Source: Bryobacteraceae bacterium
GTDB lineage: Bacteria; Acidobacteriota; Terriglobia; Bryobacterales; Bryobacteraceae
NCBI GenBank assembly: GCA_947458745.1
Contig: CANGYQ010000025.1
Location: 1 to 44,502, forward strand
DNA length: 44,502 nt
Reading direction: 5' to 3'
Shown here: piece by piece, positions 42,021 through 44,502 of the stretch
Layout: every line of letters begins with the position of its first letter
Position numbering within the stretch: the first letter of the stretch is position 1
Notes under the pieces: generated by a model
Databases searched by the model: none
Seen by the model: the letters and a program-made list of their open reading frames with translations, nothing else
What the model was told of the DNA's origin: nothing
Translations under genes and position numbers: made by a program

Positions 42021-42095
42021 TTGATCAGCCGATCTGTAAACTAGTCCGCTGGAAAGGCCGCGCTATAGTGAAGCTTCGGACCTCCGGCTGATCAA
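42021..42095 (+). promoter_or_regulatory. 11-bp inverted repeat in the wzx leader
   Basis: TTGATCAGCCG (42021-42031) and CGGCTGATCAA (42085-42095) are perfect reverse complements 53 bp apart, the second ending 12 bp before ATG 42108. It could form a structure at the ribosome site or be a pair of protein-binding sites. Confidence 0.45.
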
Positions 42096-42107
42096 TTCAA
42101 AGCAGAG

Positions 42108-43580
42108 ATGGAATCTTCACAGTTAGGTCAGAAAGTCCGAAGTGCCTACCTTTGGACCTTTGCGGGCACATTCGTTAAGCAAGGCCTCACTTTTGGCCTC
42201 AGCATACTGCTGGCCCGGCTGCTCAGCCCGGCCGACTATGGCTTGATTGGCATTGTGCTGGTGGTGATCAGCTACCTGTCCAGCTTTCAGGATCTTGGAT
42301 TGGGCGATGCGGTTATCTACTTCAACGATGACGATTCAGCCTTGCCCACCTACTTCACCACCACGGCCCTGATGGGGAGCGTGCTGACTATAGCCACGTT
42401 CCTGCTGGCACCTTGGATTGCTGATTTCTACCACCAGCCGGAGTTGGTGCCGCTGATCCGCGTAATGAGCTTCAGTATTGCTGTGAACGGACTACGATCC
42501 GTGTCCCAGGGCATCATTCGGAAGAATTTCCAGTTCCGCCAGTTGGTTGTGTTTGAGACGGTGGCGGCCATTGGATCAGCGTCATTGGCGGTCCTGATGG
42601 CGTGGCTCGGCTTTGGTGTTTGGAGCCTGGTCACGAATCTGATGGTTTCCTCGGTGGTGCAGACCGGAATCATTGTCTCGGTCGTTCGTCCGCGCCTTAC
42701 GTGGCATCTGGATCTGGAAGTGCTGCGTCGCATTTTGAAATGGGGCTTGCCGCTGACAGGGAGTGTAGTGCTGTGGAAGGTTTATGACAACGCCGACTAC
42801 CTGATCATCGGCCGAGTGTTGGGGCCGGAGGCATTGGGGCTCTATACGCTTGCCTTCCGGCTGGCCACGCTGGTGAATGACAAGGTGTCTGCGATCGTGC
42901 TGCGGGTGAGCTTCCCCCAGTTTGCGGCGGTGCTGAAAGAGCAGCCTGATAGAGCGGCGGCGGAATGGCTGTCACTCACTCAGCGGGTCGCCTTGATCAA
43001 TTTCCCATTGCTGGCTCTGATGAGTGTGTTGAGCGAAGATCTCATCCGGATTCTGCTGGGTGAGAAGTGGCTGGCGGCGGTGGTGCCGATGCGCATCCTG
43101 TGTATCGTGGGAGCGATCAAGACGCTCTCGTCGATCTCCTCCAGCATGATTGATGCGATTGGCCGGACGGATGTGTTGTTGGTGGTCAACATCGCGATGG
43201 CGCTTATCATGCCCGCCGGATTCTACGCCGGCTGTTTGTGGTCCGGCAGCAATGGCGTGGCGATTGCCTGGGCGACCTTATTGCCGGCCATGCTTCTGTC
43301 GATCTCCTGGTGGGTGGCGCGCCAAGTACGTGCCAGTTTGTGGGACTACTGCCGGAACTTAACGTTTCCTGTGATGGTGGCGGCCGCTGCCGCGGGGCCG
43401 GCCTTGCCCCCGGTTCTGCTGATGAAGTCTGGTTGGGCCCGGCTCCTGTTGGGGGGCACGTTGGGTGCCGCTGGAGGATTAGCGGTACTGCTTTCCAAGC
43501 CTGCTGTACGCCGCCAAGCCAAAGATCTTCTGGCCAAAATACGGTCCCGGATTCCTGCCTTGGCTCCCAGCGCGGTCTAA
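42108..43580 (+). CDS. wzx: Lipid-linked oligosaccharide flippase (Wzx, MOP superfamily)
   Basis: A 490-residue polytopic protein with about twelve to fourteen hydrophobic segments. The N-terminus AYLWTFAGTFVKQGLTFGLS, then LLARLLSPADYGLIGIVLVV, ISYLSSFQDLGLGDAVIYF and LKWGLPLTGSVVLWKVYDNAD are classical for the WzxC-like polysaccharide transporters. It would flip the undecaprenyl-linked repeat unit to the periplasmic face for Wzy. It is followed 128 bp later by wecC, which crosses the end of the window. Confidence 0.93.
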   Translation: MESSQLGQKVRSAYLWTFAGTFVKQGLTFGLSILLARLLSPADYGLIGIVLVVISYLSSFQDLGLGDAVIYFNDDDSALPTYFTTTALMGSVLTIATFLLAPWIADFYHQPELVPLIRVMSFSIAVNGLRSVSQGIIRKNFQFRQLVVFETVAAIGSASLAVLMAWLGFGVWSLVTNLMVSSVVQTGIIVSVVRPRLTWHLDLEVLRRILKWGLPLTGSVVLWKVYDNADYLIIGRVLGPEALGLYTLAFRLATLVNDKVSAIVLRVSFPQFAAVLKEQPDRAAAEWLSLTQRVALINFPLLALMSVLSEDLIRILLGEKWLAAVVPMRILCIVGAIKTLSSISSSMIDAIGRTDVLLVVNIAMALIMPAGFYAGCLWSGSNGVAIAWATLLPAMLLSISWWVARQVRASLWDYCRNLTFPVMVAAAAAGPALPPVLLMKSGWARLLLGGTLGAAGGLAVLLSKPAVRRQAKDLLAKIRSRIPALAPSAV

Positions 43581-43708
43581 CAATTGCAATCGATTCACCC
43601 CGCTCCCGCGTGTGGTTGAAAACAGACTGCAATCTCTTTTCACTACAGTAGTATGGGGGGCCGATAAGCCAACATCGGCGCTCGACCGACGAGAGCAACC
43701 TTTACAAA

Positions 43709-44502
43709 ATGAGCACAGAATTCGCGAACGTATCAGTCATTGGACTGGGCTATATCGGACTGCCAACGGCAGCGATCCTGGCCGCGCATGGCGTGCCGGT
43801 GATCGGGGTAGACATCAACCAGATGGCGGTGGACACGATCAACGCCGGCAAAATCCACATTGTGGAGCCGGAGTTGGAAGCGGTGGTCAGCGGTGTGGTC
43901 ACTGCTGGCAAGCTGCGGGCGACCACCAAGCCAGAGGCGGCAGACGCCTATATCATCGCTGTACCGACGCCTTTCAAGGGTGACCATGAGCCGGATTTGG
44001 GGTACGTGGAGGCGGCCTCAAAGTCCATTGCTCCGCTCCTGAAGAAGGGCGACCTGGTGATTCTGGAATCCACCTCACCGGTGGGCACCACGGAGCAGAT
44101 GACGGCCTGGCTGGCGGAAGCGCGGCCGGATCTGACCTTTCCCACTTTGGGTGGCGATGCGGCGGATATTTTCGTGGTCTACTGCCCGGAGCGCGTGCTA
44201 CCCGGGCGGGTGCTGCATGAGCTGGTGGAGAACGACCGAATCATTGGCGGCATGACGCCGGCGTGTGCCGAGCGGGCTTCGGCGCTTTACTACACCTTTC
44301 TGCGCGGCAAGTGTCTGCTGAGCGATCCGCGGACCGCGGAGATGGCCAAGCTAACCGAGAACGCCTTCCGCGACGTCAACATCGCCTTTGCCAATGAGCT
44401 GTCGCTGATCGCGGAGCGGTTGAGCATCAATGTGTGGGAGCTGATCGAGCTGGCCAACCGGCATCCCCGCGTCAATATTCTGCAGCCTGGTCCTGGCGTG
44501 GG
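43709..44502 (+). CDS. wecC: UDP-N-acetyl-D-mannosaminuronate dehydrogenase, N-terminal part (continues at 1-606)
   Basis: This is the 5' portion of wecC, running off the end of the window. ATG 43709 (MSTEFANVSVIGLGYIGL) starts the protein at its first Rossmann strand, GLGYIGLPTAAILAAHG. It continues with ESTSPVGTTEQM, VYCPERVLPGRVLHELVEND and GMTPACAERASALYYTF and reaches TENAFRDVNIAFANELSLIA, which is the sequence at base 1. Codon 216 begins at 44354, which corresponds to base 1, so the frame is unbroken across the join. The upstream gene, wzx, ends 128 bp earlier; the interval contains no other gene and I see no confident promoter. With bases 1-606 the enzyme is complete. Confidence 0.93.
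   Translation, partial: MSTEFANVSVIGLGYIGLPTAAILAAHGVPVIGVDINQMAVDTINAGKIHIVEPELEAVVSGVVTAGKLRATTKPEAADAYIIAVPTPFKGDHEPDLGYVEAASKSIAPLLKKGDLVILESTSPVGTTEQMTAWLAEARPDLTFPTLGGDAADIFVVYCPERVLPGRVLHELVENDRIIGGMTPACAERASALYYTFLRGKCLLSDPRTAEMAKLTENAFRDVNIAFANELSLIAERLSINVWELIELANRHPRVNILQPGPGV
44354..44502. repeat. Right copy of 149-bp terminal overlap (circular junction)
   Basis: Identical, base for base and in the same orientation, to 1-149. See the left copy. It should be counted once when the molecule is treated as a circle. Confidence 0.95.

Noticed and set aside
43616..43654. Promoter before wecC (TTGAAA with TACAGT or TAGTAT)
   Set aside because: The spacing (22 bp or more) does not fit a sigma-70 promoter.
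1..44502. Mobilisable or conjugative plasmid
   Set aside because: No relaxase, coupling protein or type IV secretion gene was found in any frame; an oriT for use in trans cannot be excluded.

Overview
The window reads as one complete circular plasmid. Its first 149 bases are repeated exactly as its last 149 (1-149 = 44354-44502), and one gene, wecC, is split across the two ends with its reading frame preserved. Removing the overlap gives a circle of 44,353 bp. The base composition is GC-rich, gene packing is bacterial, and no rRNA, tRNA, CRISPR, transposase, relaxase or conjugation gene is visible. The style of the methyltransferases, glycosyltransferases and FN3/beta-helix proteins makes me suspect Acidobacteriota (Bryobacterales-like), but this is an impression and not a proof.

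Layout. (i) 43709-44502 joined to 1-606, then 622-4717: wecC, a family-4 glycosyltransferase, a heparinase II/III-type lyase and an AlgD-like GDP-mannose dehydrogenase, ending at a good terminator (4748-4784). (ii) 4932-5667, minus: a methyltransferase broken by a single-base frameshift. (iii) 5879-12129: a beta-rich protein with two Ig-like repeats, a small unknown protein, and the first of three large secreted FN3/beta-helix proteins. (iv) 12182-15472, minus: methyltransferase, wecB, glycosyltransferase. (v) 15789-22720, plus: a secreted fibre-like protein, the second beta-helix paralogue, a hexapeptide acyltransferase and a Wzy-type polymerase/ligase. (vi) 22729-27753: the maintenance module, with a tyrosine recombinase, an HTH protein, parA, a ribbon-helix-helix partner, a replication initiator and an iteron-bearing origin. 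(vii) 27754-29223, minus: a WecA-type initiating transferase. (viii) 29752-32853: the third beta-helix paralogue. (ix) 32924-37223, plus: an AsnB-type amidotransferase and two glycosyltransferases. (x) 37192-40742, minus: polysaccharide deacetylase, GNAT-like protein, AMP-ligase and acyl carrier protein. (xi) 40807-43580, plus: GT2 glycosyltransferase and Wzx flippase.

Together the cargo looks like an almost complete Wzx/Wzy pathway for an acidic exopolysaccharide. WecB and WecC would make UDP-ManNAcA, AlgD would make GDP-mannuronate, WecA would start the lipid-linked unit, five glycosyltransferases would extend it, Wzx would flip it and Wzy would polymerise it. Acyl, methyl, amide and deacetylation enzymes could decorate it, and a lyase plus three secreted beta-helix proteins could trim, modify or bind it. 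No Wza/Wzc export system is present, so the host chromosome would have to supply it.

The most unusual features are a recurring 8-bp palindrome, CTGTACAG, around the partition genes (four copies sit in one codon phase inside the gene for the putative centromere-binding protein), a helically phased iteron array, and the fact that an exopolysaccharide locus makes up nearly all of a plasmid.
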